This document shows positions 25,946 through 33,540 of a stretch of DNA of 64,000 bases, one piece after another (positions within the stretch are counted from its first letter, which is position 1; the number at the start of each line of letters is the position of its first letter). Under the pieces are notes generated by a model. That model ran no database searches. It had not been told where the DNA came from and saw only the letters and a list, made by a program, of their open reading frames with translations. Made by a program: the position numbers and the translations under genes. This DNA comes from Renibacterium sp043789415 (GTDB lineage: Bacteria > Actinomycetota > Actinomycetes > Actinomycetales > Micrococcaceae), in contig NZ_JBDLLW010000001.1 of NCBI RefSeq assembly GCF_043789415.1, forward strand, positions 434,001-498,000, read 5' to 3'.

Positions 25946-26458
25946 TCAGGCGCTACGGAGAGCGCGTTCGCTCATCGAGCGAGCACCTCGTCCAATGGCG
26001 AGGGTACCCGATTGCACGATTTCCCGGATCCCGAAGGGCTCCAGCACATTGAGCAGCGCAGTGAGCTTCTCCGGATGCCCGGTGGCTTCGATAATGAGCG
26101 AGTCTGGTGAGACATCCACTACCGCGGCCCGGAACAGATCTGCGGCCTGGGTGACCTGCAGCCTGGTTGCCGCATCCGCACGCACTTTGACCAGGATGTG
26201 GTCGCGTTGCACGGATGAGTCTGAGACCAGTTCAACGATTTTGATCACGTTGACCAGTTTGTTCAGTTGTTTGGTGACCTGCTCGATCAGATCCCCCTCC
26301 GCCTCGACCACCACGGTGATCCGGGAGACCCCGGGCAGTTCGGTCGGGCCGACGGCGAGCGAGTTGATGTTGAAGGCGCGGCGGGCGAACAAGCTGGACA
26401 CCCTGGTGAGTACACCCGGTTTGTCCTCGACCAGAACGGAAAGCGTGTGACGTGCCAC
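25946..26458 (-). CDS. ilvN: Acetolactate synthase regulatory subunit
   Basis: 170 residues, usual size. Two ACT-type domains: the first, HTLSVLVEDKPGVLTRVSSL, binds valine for feedback inhibition of the IlvB subunit. GTG start three bases after the ilvB stop, so the genes are translationally linked. The NINSLAVGPTELPGVSRIT block is strongly conserved in the family. Confidence 0.96.
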   Translation of the reverse strand: MARHTLSVLVEDKPGVLTRVSSLFARRAFNINSLAVGPTELPGVSRITVVVEAEGDLIEQVTKQLNKLVNVIKIVELVSDSSVQRDHILVKVRADAATRLQVTQAADLFRAAVVDVSPDSLIIEATGHPEKLTALLNVLEPFGIREIVQSGTLAIGRGARSMSERALRSA

Positions 26459-26461
26459 GGT

Positions 26462-28369
26462 TTAGTCCTCCTCTTCCCACTGCGGGGTCAGGTTTCGAGC
26501 CACCTGAATCTGATCGTTGCTAACTCCGGAAGGCACCATCGGCCAGACCATCGAGTTCGGGCTCACCACGAAATCGATCACCACCGGGCGATCGTTGATC
26601 GCCAGGGCCTGCTGAATCGTCGCGTCGATATCCTCTTCACGTTCACAGCGCAATCCCACACAATCGTAGGCCTCTGCGAGTTTGACGAAATCCGGCACCC
26701 GGATCGTATCGTGCCCGGTGTTCAGGTCGGTATTCGAATAGCGACCCTCGTAGAAAAGCGTCTGCCATTGCCGCACCATGCCCAAGGACGAGTTATTGAT
26801 CACCGCGACCTTGATCGGGATGTTGTTGATCCGGCAGGTAGCGAGTTCCTGGTTGGTCATCTGGAAACAGCCGTCTCCGTCGATGGCCCAGACCACACGG
26901 TCGGGGTTGCCCACCTTGGCACCCATCGCAGCGGGCACCGAGTACCCCATGGTGCCCGCTCCACCCGAGTTGAGCCAGGCATGAGGGCGTTCGTACTTGA
27001 TGAACTGAGCCGCCCACATCTGGTGCTGCCCGACGCCAGCCACATAGACCCCCTCGGGGCCGGTCAAGGCACCGATGCGCTGGATGACCTTCTGCGGCGA
27101 GGTGAGCCCGTCTTCGGGTTCGGTCCAGCCCAGCGGATAGGTGGTGCGGAGGTTATCCAGGAAGGCCCACCACTCGGTGAGGTCCGGGGCTCCTGAGGCC
27201 TCGAACTCGGTCTGCAAGGCCTCCACCAGATCGGGGATGATCTCCTTGACGGAACCCACGATCGGCACATCGGCAGTGCGGTTCTTGGAGATTTCCGCGG
27301 GGTCGATGTCGGCGTGGATCACCCGCGCGCCAGGAGCGAAGCTCGCCAACACGCCGGTCACCCGGTCATCAAAGCGGGCTCCCAAGGTGATCAGCAGATC
27401 GGCCTGCTGCAAGGCGGTGACCGCGGAGACCGAGCCGTGCATCCCTGGCATGCCGACGTGCTGGGGGTGCGAATCGGGGAAAGCACCGCGCGCCATCAGC
27501 GTGGTCACCACGGGTGCTTTGGTCAGTTCGGCGAGTTCCAGCAGTTCTTCGGAGGCATGGCCTTTCACCACGCCGCCACCGACGTAGAGCACCGGCTTCT
27601 TCGCCGAGGCGATCAGCCGGGCGGCCTCCCGCAATTGCTTGGAGTGGCCGCGGAACACCGGGTGGTAGCCGGGAAGATCGACGATCGGGGGCCAGGAGAA
27701 AGTCATCGGCCCCTGCTGGGCGTCTTTGGCGATATCGACCAATACCGGCCCGGGACGCCCGGTGGAAGCGAGGTGGAAGGCTTCTGCCAGAACCCTCGGG
27801 ATGTCATTGGGATCGGTGACCAGATAGGAATGCTTGGTGATCGGCATCGTGATGCCAACGATGTCCGCTTCCTGGAAGGCGTCGGTGCCGATCACTCCGG
27901 AAGCCACCTGACCGGTGATCGCGACCAGGGGCACCGAATCCATATGAGCGTCCATGATCGCGGTGACTAAGTTGGTGGCCCCGGGCCCCGAGGTGGCGAT
28001 GCAGACGCCGACTCGGCCGGTCACCATGGCGTAACCCTCGGCAGCGTGCCCGGCACCCTGCTCGTGGCGCACCAGCACGTGGTTCATCTCTGAAGCCATC
28101 AGTGGATCGTAGGTCGGCAGGATGGCCCCACCGGGCAGGCCGAAGATATCGGTGACACCGAGCTCCTCCAGGGAGCGCACAATCGCTTGCGAACCGATCA
28201 TCTGAACCGGAGCGATCACCCTGTTAGGCCCCTGAACGAGAGAGACCGCGGCAGCCCCGACCTTGGCCGAGGACGTCTTCGTCAGCTCAGTTTTGATGGG
28301 CAGATGGGTGTTGGCCAGCAGTGCCGGGGTGGCTTTCGCCGCCGGACTGGTGGTCGTACTTTTACTCAT
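26462..28369 (-). CDS. ilvB: Acetolactate synthase large subunit
   Basis: 635 residues. The TPP/FAD enzyme condenses two pyruvates, or pyruvate and 2-oxobutyrate, at the branch to valine, leucine and isoleucine. The catalytic Glu is in VRHEQGAGHAAEGYA. The TPP/Mg motif is DGDGCFQMTNQELATCRINN. About 40 extra N-terminal residues (Thr/Ala/Lys-rich) precede the catalytic fold, as in other actinobacteria. Expression is preceded by a leader peptide and attenuator at 28462-28599. Confidence 0.97.
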   Translation of the reverse strand: MSKSTTTSPAAKATPALLANTHLPIKTELTKTSSAKVGAAAVSLVQGPNRVIAPVQMIGSQAIVRSLEELGVTDIFGLPGGAILPTYDPLMASEMNHVLVRHEQGAGHAAEGYAMVTGRVGVCIATSGPGATNLVTAIMDAHMDSVPLVAITGQVASGVIGTDAFQEADIVGITMPITKHSYLVTDPNDIPRVLAEAFHLASTGRPGPVLVDIAKDAQQGPMTFSWPPIVDLPGYHPVFRGHSKQLREAARLIASAKKPVLYVGGGVVKGHASEELLELAELTKAPVVTTLMARGAFPDSHPQHVGMPGMHGSVSAVTALQQADLLITLGARFDDRVTGVLASFAPGARVIHADIDPAEISKNRTADVPIVGSVKEIIPDLVEALQTEFEASGAPDLTEWWAFLDNLRTTYPLGWTEPEDGLTSPQKVIQRIGALTGPEGVYVAGVGQHQMWAAQFIKYERPHAWLNSGGAGTMGYSVPAAMGAKVGNPDRVVWAIDGDGCFQMTNQELATCRINNIPIKVAVINNSSLGMVRQWQTLFYEGRYSNTDLNTGHDTIRVPDFVKLAEAYDCVGLRCEREEDIDATIQQALAINDRPVVIDFVVSPNSMVWPMVPSGVSNDQIQVARNLTPQWEEED

Positions 28370-28461
28370 GAGACTCTTCTTTCGTTTTCACCGCCGAACA
28401 GCGTGGCGATGATCCGGTGTCGCATCAGGTGGAGATTGCTCCGTCAACAAATATGAAAATG

Positions 28462-28498
28462 AAAAAACCCCTCAAGCCGGTGGGCTCTGCGAGGGGTT
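28462..28498 (-). terminator. ilvBNC attenuator (Rho-independent terminator in the leader)
   Basis: On the minus strand AACCCCTC pairs with GAGGGGTT (28491-28498 with 28466-28473), with an inner GAGCC/GGCTT stem, followed by a run of T. It lies about 50 bases after the leader-peptide stop and about 90 before the ilvB ATG. A competing pairing is visible: GCGCGTG (28561-28567, end of the leader ORF) can pair with CACGCGC (28500-28506) next to the terminator stem. Confidence 0.85.
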
Positions 28499-28551
28499 TG
28501 CGCGTGCTGTGCAGCTCGAACTGTTACCAGTCGGACGGGGTGCCTTGTGGG

Positions 28552-28599
28552 CTAATCCGTCACGCGCTTGGCAAGTACTACAAGGATTCCGATCTGCAT
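28552..28599 (-). CDS. ilv leader peptide, 15 residues, rich in Ile/Leu/Val
   Basis: ATG at 28599 to TAG at 28552-28554 codes for MQIGILVVLAKRVTD: two Ile, two Leu and three Val in 15 residues, with five of them in a run of six. It is followed by the attenuator hairpin before ilvB. Ribosome stalling when charged branched-chain tRNAs are scarce would favour read-through. A CTACAAG/CTTGTAG hairpin (28578-28584 with 28601-28607) encloses the leader start. AGAGGG upstream is a distant ribosome-binding site. Confidence 0.85.
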   Translation of the reverse strand: MQIGILVVLAKRVTD

Positions 28600-28654
28600 A
28601 CTTGTAGTGTTCCCTCTGTTCGTAGAGAGTGTCAACCGGAGACCCTCTCGTCTC

Positions 28655-28685
28655 ATTATATGGACATGGCGTCCAGTTAGTGGAC
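28655..28685 (-). promoter_or_regulatory. ilvB promoter with phased TGGAC/GTCCA operator elements
   Basis: A perfect TATAAT -10 box lies at 28655-28660 (minus strand), about 55 bases upstream of the leader ATG. Its -35 region is poor. Instead, TGGAC (28661), GTCCA (28671) and TGGAC (28681) alternate at exactly 10-base intervals, making two overlapping 5-5-5 inverted repeats over the -35. This suggests an activator or repressor bound on one helix face. A TTGACA at 28630-28635 may be a second promoter. Confidence 0.55.
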
Positions 28686-28719
28686 ACTCACTGGTTTGCT
28701 CGGCCTGGACCCGCGGGGT

Positions 28720-28741
28720 GGGGCCGGGTTCCCCCGGCCCC
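28720..28741 (-). terminator. Terminator after ilvD
   Basis: GGGGCCGGG and CCCGGCCCC form a nine-pair stem with a four-base loop, 45 bases after the ilvD stop. No strong T-run. Confidence 0.6.
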
Positions 28742-28785
28742 GCCCTCAGGCTCGGCTGAATTTGTTCGAGCCGATCCCGAACAGG

Positions 28786-30501
28786 CTACCCGCAGACCGC
28801 ACCCTCGGAAGCCGAGTGCACCAGCTTGGCGTATTTAGCCAGCACACCCTTGGTGAACTTGGCGGGCAAGGGCTGCCAGCCTTCTTTGCGGGATTCCAGT
28901 TCCGCTTCATCGACCAGCAGGTCGAAGCTCTTGTTCGGAATGTCGACCCTGATCCGGTCGCCGTCCTGCACGAAAGCGATCGGGCCGCCGTCCACTGCTT
29001 CCGGGGCGACGTGACCGATACACAAGCCGGTGGTGCCACCGGAGAACCGTCCGTCGGTGAGCAGCAATACGTCCTTACCCAGCCCGGCGCCCTTGATGGC
29101 GCCGGTGATGGCGAGCATCTCCCGCATTCCGGGCCCGCCTTTGGGGCCTTCGTAGCGGATCACCACGACGTCGCCCTTCTGGATCTCGCCAGCCTTGAGC
29201 GCTTCCAGTGCACCCTGCTCACGCTCGAAGACCCGAGCCGGGCCCTCGAAGATCTCGGCGTCAAAACCCGCGGTCTTCACCACGGCACCCTGGGGAGCCA
29301 GGGAGCCCTTGAGTACGCTCAGACCACCCGTCTTATGAATCGGATTATCCAGGGCGCGCAGGATCTTGCCATCCAGATCCGGCGGATTGATCTCCGCCAA
29401 GTTCTCCGCCAGGGTCTTACCGGTGACGGTGAGGGCATCACCGTGCAGCAGCCCGGCGTCGAGCAGCGCCTTCATGATCACCGGCACGCCGCCGACCCGG
29501 TCGACGTCGTTCATTACGTAGCGACCGAAGGGCTTGAGATCGCCTAGGTGCGGGATCTTGTCACCGATCCGGTTGAAGTCTTCGAGTTGTAAATCGACCT
29601 CGGCTTCACGCGCGATGGCGAGCAGGTGCAGCACGGCGTTCGTCGAGCCACCGAAGGCCATAGTGACAGCAATGGCGTTCTCAAACGCTTCCTTGGTCAT
29701 GATGTCCCGCGCGGTGATGCCGAGCCGCAGCAGGTTGACCACTGCTTCGCCGGATTTGTGCGCGAAGGCATCACGACGCCGGTCCGCGCTGGGCGGCGCC
29801 GCCGAACCGGGTAGCGACATGCCGAGTGCCTCACCGATGGCGGCCATCGTATTGGCGGTGTACATCCCGCCGCAAGCACCTTCGCCGGGACAGATCGCGC
29901 GTTCGATCCGGTCGAGATCGCCGACCGACATCTTGCCTGCCGCGCAAGCACCCACGGCTTCAAAGGCGTCGATCAGAGTGACATCTTTCTCGGTGCCGTC
30001 TTCCAGCTTGACCCAGCCGGGCATGATCGAGCCGGCATAGAGGAAGACGCTGGCCAGATCGAGCCGCGCAGCGGCCATCAACATGCCGGGCAGGGATTTA
30101 TCGCAGCCGGCGAGCAGCACCGAACCGTCGATCCGCTCGGCCATCATCACGGTTTCCACCGAGTCGGCGATCACTTCGCGGGAGACCAGGGAGAAGTGCA
30201 TGCCCTCGTGCCCCATCGAGATACCGTCGGAGACGGAGATGGTGCCGAACTGCATGGGGAAACCACCACCGGCGTGCACGCCTTCTTTAGCGCCCTGGGC
30301 CAAGCGGTTGAGCGAAAGATTGCAGGGGGTAATTTCGTTCCAGGAGCTGGCGACGCCGATCTGCGGTTTGGCGAAGTCCTCATCTCCGAAGCCGACAGCC
30401 CGAAGCATGCCGCGGGCGGGGGCGGCAGCAATGCCGTCGGTGACGACACGGCTGCGAGGTTTGATGTCTGGTTTATCTGTTTTAGCAGTCTCCACGCTCA
30501 T
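28786..30501 (-). CDS. ilvD: Dihydroxy-acid dehydratase
   Basis: 571 residues. It dehydrates 2,3-dihydroxy acids to 2-oxo acids, the third common step for valine and isoleucine. The iron-sulfur cysteines are in TPCNLSLN, LAGCDKSLPGML and GEGACGGMYTANTM. DGRFSGGTTGLCIGHVAPEA is the conserved C-terminal block. The gene is transcribed toward ilvBNC on the same strand but has its own promoter and a terminator after it. A TAGACT box six bases upstream fixes the start. Confidence 0.96.
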   Translation of the reverse strand: MSVETAKTDKPDIKPRSRVVTDGIAAAPARGMLRAVGFGDEDFAKPQIGVASSWNEITPCNLSLNRLAQGAKEGVHAGGGFPMQFGTISVSDGISMGHEGMHFSLVSREVIADSVETVMMAERIDGSVLLAGCDKSLPGMLMAAARLDLASVFLYAGSIMPGWVKLEDGTEKDVTLIDAFEAVGACAAGKMSVGDLDRIERAICPGEGACGGMYTANTMAAIGEALGMSLPGSAAPPSADRRRDAFAHKSGEAVVNLLRLGITARDIMTKEAFENAIAVTMAFGGSTNAVLHLLAIAREAEVDLQLEDFNRIGDKIPHLGDLKPFGRYVMNDVDRVGGVPVIMKALLDAGLLHGDALTVTGKTLAENLAEINPPDLDGKILRALDNPIHKTGGLSVLKGSLAPQGAVVKTAGFDAEIFEGPARVFEREQGALEALKAGEIQKGDVVVIRYEGPKGGPGMREMLAITGAIKGAGLGKDVLLLTDGRFSGGTTGLCIGHVAPEAVDGGPIAFVQDGDRIRVDIPNKSFDLLVDEAELESRKEGWQPLPAKFTKGVLAKYAKLVHSASEGAVCG

Positions 30502-30507
30502 ATCCTG

Positions 30508-30513
30508 AGTCTA
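30508..30513 (-). promoter_or_regulatory. Candidate -10 box (TAGACT) of leaderless ilvD
   Basis: TAGACT, six bases, then the ilvD ATG at 30501 on the minus strand. Confidence 0.5.
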
Positions 30514-30546
30514 TGACTGCCTCCGGCAACGAGCGAACCTCGGACA

Positions 30547-30574
30547 CGTTGATGACGGGCTTTAGTCATCAACG
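30547..30574. promoter_or_regulatory. Inverted repeat upstream of ilvD
   Basis: CGTTGATGAC and GTCATCAACG (10 pairs, eight-base spacer) lie about 45 bases upstream of the ilvD start, at or just beyond its expected -35. It is a candidate operator; it cannot be in the mRNA if ilvD is leaderless. Confidence 0.4.
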
Positions 30575-30669
30575 GAGCCTGTTACATTCCCTATCAGGCA
30601 TGTATATTTGAGGCCAGAGACATCGCTGTGCGCGAGAAGATCTGGCCGATTTCACAGCGGCCCGAAAAC

Positions 30670-30685
30670 CATGTAACATTACATG
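30670..30685. promoter_or_regulatory. Palindrome CATGTAA-N2-TTACATG upstream of tRNA-Lys
   Basis: A perfect 7-2-7 inverted repeat lies in the gap between ilvD and tRNA-Lys. A related half-site (TGTTACATT) occurs at about 30580. Operator-like, binding protein unknown. Confidence 0.35.
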
Positions 30686-30743
30686 TCGTTGCGCATCGCG
30701 GATTCGCCTTCTTGAAGGTGATGAAATCGAGAGCAAAATAGTT

Positions 30744-30819
30744 GCACCTCTAGCTCAACTGGCAGAGCAATTGACTCTTAATCAATGGGTTCCGGGTTCG
30801 AGTCCCGGGGGGTGCACCA
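30744..30819 (+). tRNA. tRNA-Lys (CTT)
   Basis: 76 bases including an encoded CCA. Acceptor GCACCTC pairs with GGGGTGC. The anticodon loop CTCTTAA gives CTT, and the T-loop is GTTCGAGTC. A terminator hairpin follows four bases later. Single-gene transcript. Confidence 0.96.
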
Positions 30820-30822
30820 GGG

Positions 30823-30852
30823 AAAGCCCCCACCTGAAGGTGGGGGCTTTTT
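30823..30852 (+). terminator. Terminator of tRNA-Lys
   Basis: AAAGCCCCCACC and GGTGGGGGCTTT pair perfectly around TGAA, followed by further T. Confidence 0.93.
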
Positions 30853-30856
30853 ATCG

Positions 30857-31030
30857 TTAAGAATCCAGTCGAGGACGACTCCGATATCCAATGCCTGGAC
30901 TCGCGTGTGGAGTTGTCACGAGGGAACGACGTGACCTCGCCCAATCGTCGAGCGCTCCCTCATCCAATCCCAATATCTGGAGGGCTTCCTCGAGATGAGT
31001 CCCGGGAACCACCAATGAACTTCTCCGCAT
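30857..31030 (-). CDS. Possible small protein after the MFS gene
   Basis: 57 residues if it starts at the ATG at 31030. The open frame extends upstream into the end of the MFS gene. The product (VVPGTHLEEALQILGLDEGA... and then a basic tail) looks like a compact helical domain, but it has no convincing ribosome-binding site and no family I recognise. It may instead be the remnant of a longer gene. Confidence 0.35.
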   Translation of the reverse strand: MRRSSLVVPGTHLEEALQILGLDEGALDDWARSRRSLVTTPHASPGIGYRSRPRLDS

Positions 31031-31061
31031 ACGCAGCCAAGCAATGAAATCTTGCTTCAGA

Positions 31062-32309
31062 TCATTGCTCCATCTTCGCCATCTTGCGCCAGCTGCCACT
31101 GCACCAGAAAGCAGCAGAAGCAAGCACCAGAAAAGCCCCCAAGGCAAACCATGCGAACTCAGCATCGGCGAACTGCGCCAACCATCCGGCTGCAAGAGAG
31201 AATACTGTCTTGGCTATACCCACACCAGCATTCCTCAGTGCCATATATCGCCCGACGCTGCCTTCCGGGGCCATCTGGTTCGTCGCCACTTGCATAGAGA
31301 CGACGTGGACTGTGATCGACAGCGAGACAATAGCTACCAGGCCCACCGCCACAATCGGCCAGGATACGATCGCCGTCACAAGGCACAGCACACCGCTGAT
31401 GCCTAAGGCGTATCGGTAGATGAATCGCCGCATTGCTGGCGAGATTCCAACCACTAGACCTGCCAACACACCCCCGACCATCGCTGCGATATCAAGCACA
31501 GAGTAGAAAGGCGCTGTTTTGGGCACGAGTGCGTCAGCGTAGCTCGGCAGAAGGGCCGTCACGAACTGCAAAGCACCGCTGCTGGGGATGGAGACGATGA
31601 GGACCAACGCCAGGACGGGTAGACCGTCCGACACTTTAAGCCTCGATGACCCCGAAGGGAGGGCTTCTTGGGCTTCTTGGGCCAGCGGAGCACCTCCAGT
31701 GACCGCCATCTGGACAACGCCCGCCGTCTGGACAACGGAGGTTTGCGGAACATAGCGACGAGCCGTATTCACCAGCAAAACACTGGCGACATAGAGCAGA
31801 CTTGCCACCACGAAACACCACCCGGGGCCGAGCAGGGCAAGACCGACGCCGCCTAATCCACTGCCAACAAGACCACCCACAATGGTGACGGATGACATTC
31901 GCCCTTGAACCGTTGCCAACTCGTCTCGCCCGACCAAGAGCCGAAGACTGCGAGCCATCGCAGATTTATTGGCCAGCTTGGCAACGCTCATCACTGCTTG
32001 GGACAGGCAAAATCCCACGACCAAAAACCCCGGAGCGAGGCTCAACAGCACAGCGATGGCCAAGCCTATTGAGCAAATCACGTTGACCCAATTGGTGCGT
32101 CCCAGGCTGTTTAAGGGGTTGCCTCGATCGAAGGCACGTTTGAGTGTCACCCCGGCTACCACCCCGGGAATGAAAGCGAAGGCATTGACGACACCCACCA
32201 TCACCGGACTGCCACTCAGCGATAAGGTTGACCACAGCAAAGCTACGAGTTGCAGAGCCTCGGCCACTGCGGTCACGGCGGCGAACTGAATGAGAACCCA
32301 TTTACGCAT
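31062..32309 (-). CDS. MFS transporter, 12 transmembrane segments
   Basis: 415 residues from the ATG at 32309. That ATG overlaps the stop of a small upstream reading frame (ATGCGTAA), suggesting coupling; a longer version from a TTG at 32360 would overlap that frame completely. Twelve hydrophobic segments with the usual central loop (about 190-225). Related to MFS-3/EntS-like exporters. Codon use and base composition are less GC-rich than neighbours, and the gene sits in a small island after tRNA-Lys. The substrate is unknown; the adjacent small genes might encode it. Confidence 0.85.
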   Translation of the reverse strand: MRKWVLIQFAAVTAVAEALQLVALLWSTLSLSGSPVMVGVVNAFAFIPGVVAGVTLKRAFDRGNPLNSLGRTNWVNVICSIGLAIAVLLSLAPGFLVVGFCLSQAVMSVAKLANKSAMARSLRLLVGRDELATVQGRMSSVTIVGGLVGSGLGGVGLALLGPGWCFVVASLLYVASVLLVNTARRYVPQTSVVQTAGVVQMAVTGGAPLAQEAQEALPSGSSRLKVSDGLPVLALVLIVSIPSSGALQFVTALLPSYADALVPKTAPFYSVLDIAAMVGGVLAGLVVGISPAMRRFIYRYALGISGVLCLVTAIVSWPIVAVGLVAIVSLSITVHVVSMQVATNQMAPEGSVGRYMALRNAGVGIAKTVFSLAAGWLAQFADAEFAWFALGAFLVLASAAFWCSGSWRKMAKMEQ

Positions 32310-32533
32310 GACCACCGCCGGAGAGCTTTGCCATATATTTTCGCCAGGTTTCGGCGTCAAGACCTTGAACGATCAGCGAATAAGCGAAGATGCATGAGCC
32401 GGCTGGATACTCCGAGAGGCTCATGTTGCCTGGGTCGACGCCTAGTCGGAATCCACCTCTCAAACTCCATCTCAATTCCCATCATCTCGGAATATACCTC
32501 AGCCATTCGTGATATCGGCGCAGCTCGAATCAT
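32302..32533 (-). pseudogene. Small gene with one-base frameshift, upstream of and overlapping the MFS gene
   Basis: A first frame (ATG 32533 or ATG 32506: ...MAEVYSEMMGIEMEFE) and a second frame (GGFRLGVDPGNMSLSEYP... to ...KLSGGGHA and TAA at 32302-32304) join into one plausible protein of about 75 residues if one base is removed near GAGTTTGAGAGGTGG (about 32455-32470). The second frame alone also has an ATG at 32424 giving 40 residues. Family not recognised. A coupled small protein of the MFS operon that has decayed, or a base-call error, would both explain it. Confidence 0.45.
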
Positions 32534-32620
32534 CACCTCTCGTAACAACCGGACACTCCGAGTTCAGTGCGAGGTATGTTTTTCCTCACTGAACATTCGC
32601 ATTGAGCACGGAGGCCGGGA

Positions 32621-33127
32621 ATGAAATTGCCGACAAGCGCTGCGATGACAGTGGTCATCTTGATCTCTCTGGCGCTGACTTCCTGCACCATAGCAGCCCC
32701 GCCGATGCTCTCCGGTCACACCGGGGAACCCTCCTCGGTTTACCCCGATCCCCCAAAGATCTCGAGCAAATCTCACGATAAGCCTTCGGCGCTCCCACCA
32801 TCATGGGCTCCTCAAGAGAAACTCATCGCCTCTTTTACCTCCCAGCACACCGCTATGACCGTAGGTCCTTATTCGACACGAACCGGGTTTATCGCCGTTT
32901 ATATAAACTGCGTGGGCAAGGGCGATATCGAGGTATCAATCCCCGGAAGCGCTGGATACACCTCTACCTGCTCACCGGATGACAGCGAGCCAGGAATTCG
33001 CAATACCTCGCACATTCCTGCATCAGAAAAATTCACGGTTAATGTCAAAAGTAGTGATCTTTGGTCACTGACTATCAGCGAGATCAGCCAACCGGAGATG
33101 GATATTAATAGCACTCCCTCTGGCTGA
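32621..33127 (+). CDS. Lipoprotein of unknown function
   Basis: 168 residues from an ATG with GGAGG upstream. The signal peptide ends in LALTSC, so it is a lipoprotein. A Ser/Pro-rich linker (about 30-70) is followed by a small beta-rich domain with two cysteines (INCVGKG, TSTCSPDD) that resembles exported domains of unknown function in Micrococcaceae. Divergent from the MFS cassette. AT-richer than the core genes. Confidence 0.75.
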   Translation: MKLPTSAAMTVVILISLALTSCTIAAPPMLSGHTGEPSSVYPDPPKISSKSHDKPSALPPSWAPQEKLIASFTSQHTAMTVGPYSTRTGFIAVYINCVGKGDIEVSIPGSAGYTSTCSPDDSEPGIRNTSHIPASEKFTVNVKSSDLWSLTISEISQPEMDINSTPSG

Positions 33128-33230
33128 TGGTTCCGCAAAAACCACTTTCACTCTTTCTTAGCGGATTCTCAGCTTTCTGTGAGTAGCATGTATTTAACCT
33201 CGGTAAATGCTGGGGACTCAAGGAGGCAGA

Positions 33231-33383
33231 ATGAAAACCAAGATCAACACAGCAGCAGCCGCCCTGGTTGCCGTAGCTTCGCTGGTGCTACTGCCGGCGA
33301 CGGCCAGCGCCCAGGAAGAAGGAGGCCCGGTCAGCGAAGGGCATGGGATTAGTTCAGGTCAGATTTCCAGCCTGCAGCCCTAA
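33231..33383 (+). CDS. 50-residue secreted peptide
   Basis: ATG at 33231 with a perfect AAGGAGG seven bases upstream, stop TAA at 33381-33383. The product is a Sec signal peptide (MKTKINTAAAALVAV..., ending in ATASA) and a 22-25 residue mature part beginning QEEGGPVSEGHG. Too short for standard gene callers, but the ribosome-binding site and signal peptide are convincing. Function unknown. Confidence 0.65.
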   Translation: MKTKINTAAAALVAVASLVLLPATASAQEEGGPVSEGHGISSGQISSLQP

Positions 33384-33490
33384 GCGTATTCAACAATCTT
33401 GACCCAGCTGATGGCACCTGGCCGAGTCGAAACGTAACCGTAGCTCCTGACGATCGCAGCGTAGATAAACTCCTCCGATTCGGCTGGAAA
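33380..33490 (-). pseudogene. Possible coding remnant downstream of the GH87 gene
   Basis: A minus-strand frame with no start reads ...ESEEFIYAAIVRSYGYVST... and then ISWVKIVEYA and stop. It resembles the last strand region of a secreted beta-sandwich domain but is cut off by the terminator hairpin at 33494. Very tentative. Confidence 0.2.
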
Positions 33491-33493
33491 ACC

Positions 33494-33536
33494 AGAGCGG
33501 GGATGGGAATGCCACTTGCCTTCCCATCCCCGCTCT
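33494..33536 (-). terminator. Terminator after the GH87 glucanase
   Basis: 16 perfect pairs (33494-33509 with 33521-33536) with an 11-base loop, directly after the glucanase stop. Confidence 0.85.
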
Positions 33537-33540
33537 TCGG

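Noticed and set aside
28472..28687. 71-codon minus-strand frame in the ilvB leader
   Set aside because: It runs across the promoter and the attenuator. The 15-codon leader in another frame explains the region better.
30857..31195. 112-codon frame with a hydrophobic start overlapping the MFS gene
   Set aside because: Its first half is antiphase to well-supported MFS codons. Only the part after 31030 was kept, at low confidence.
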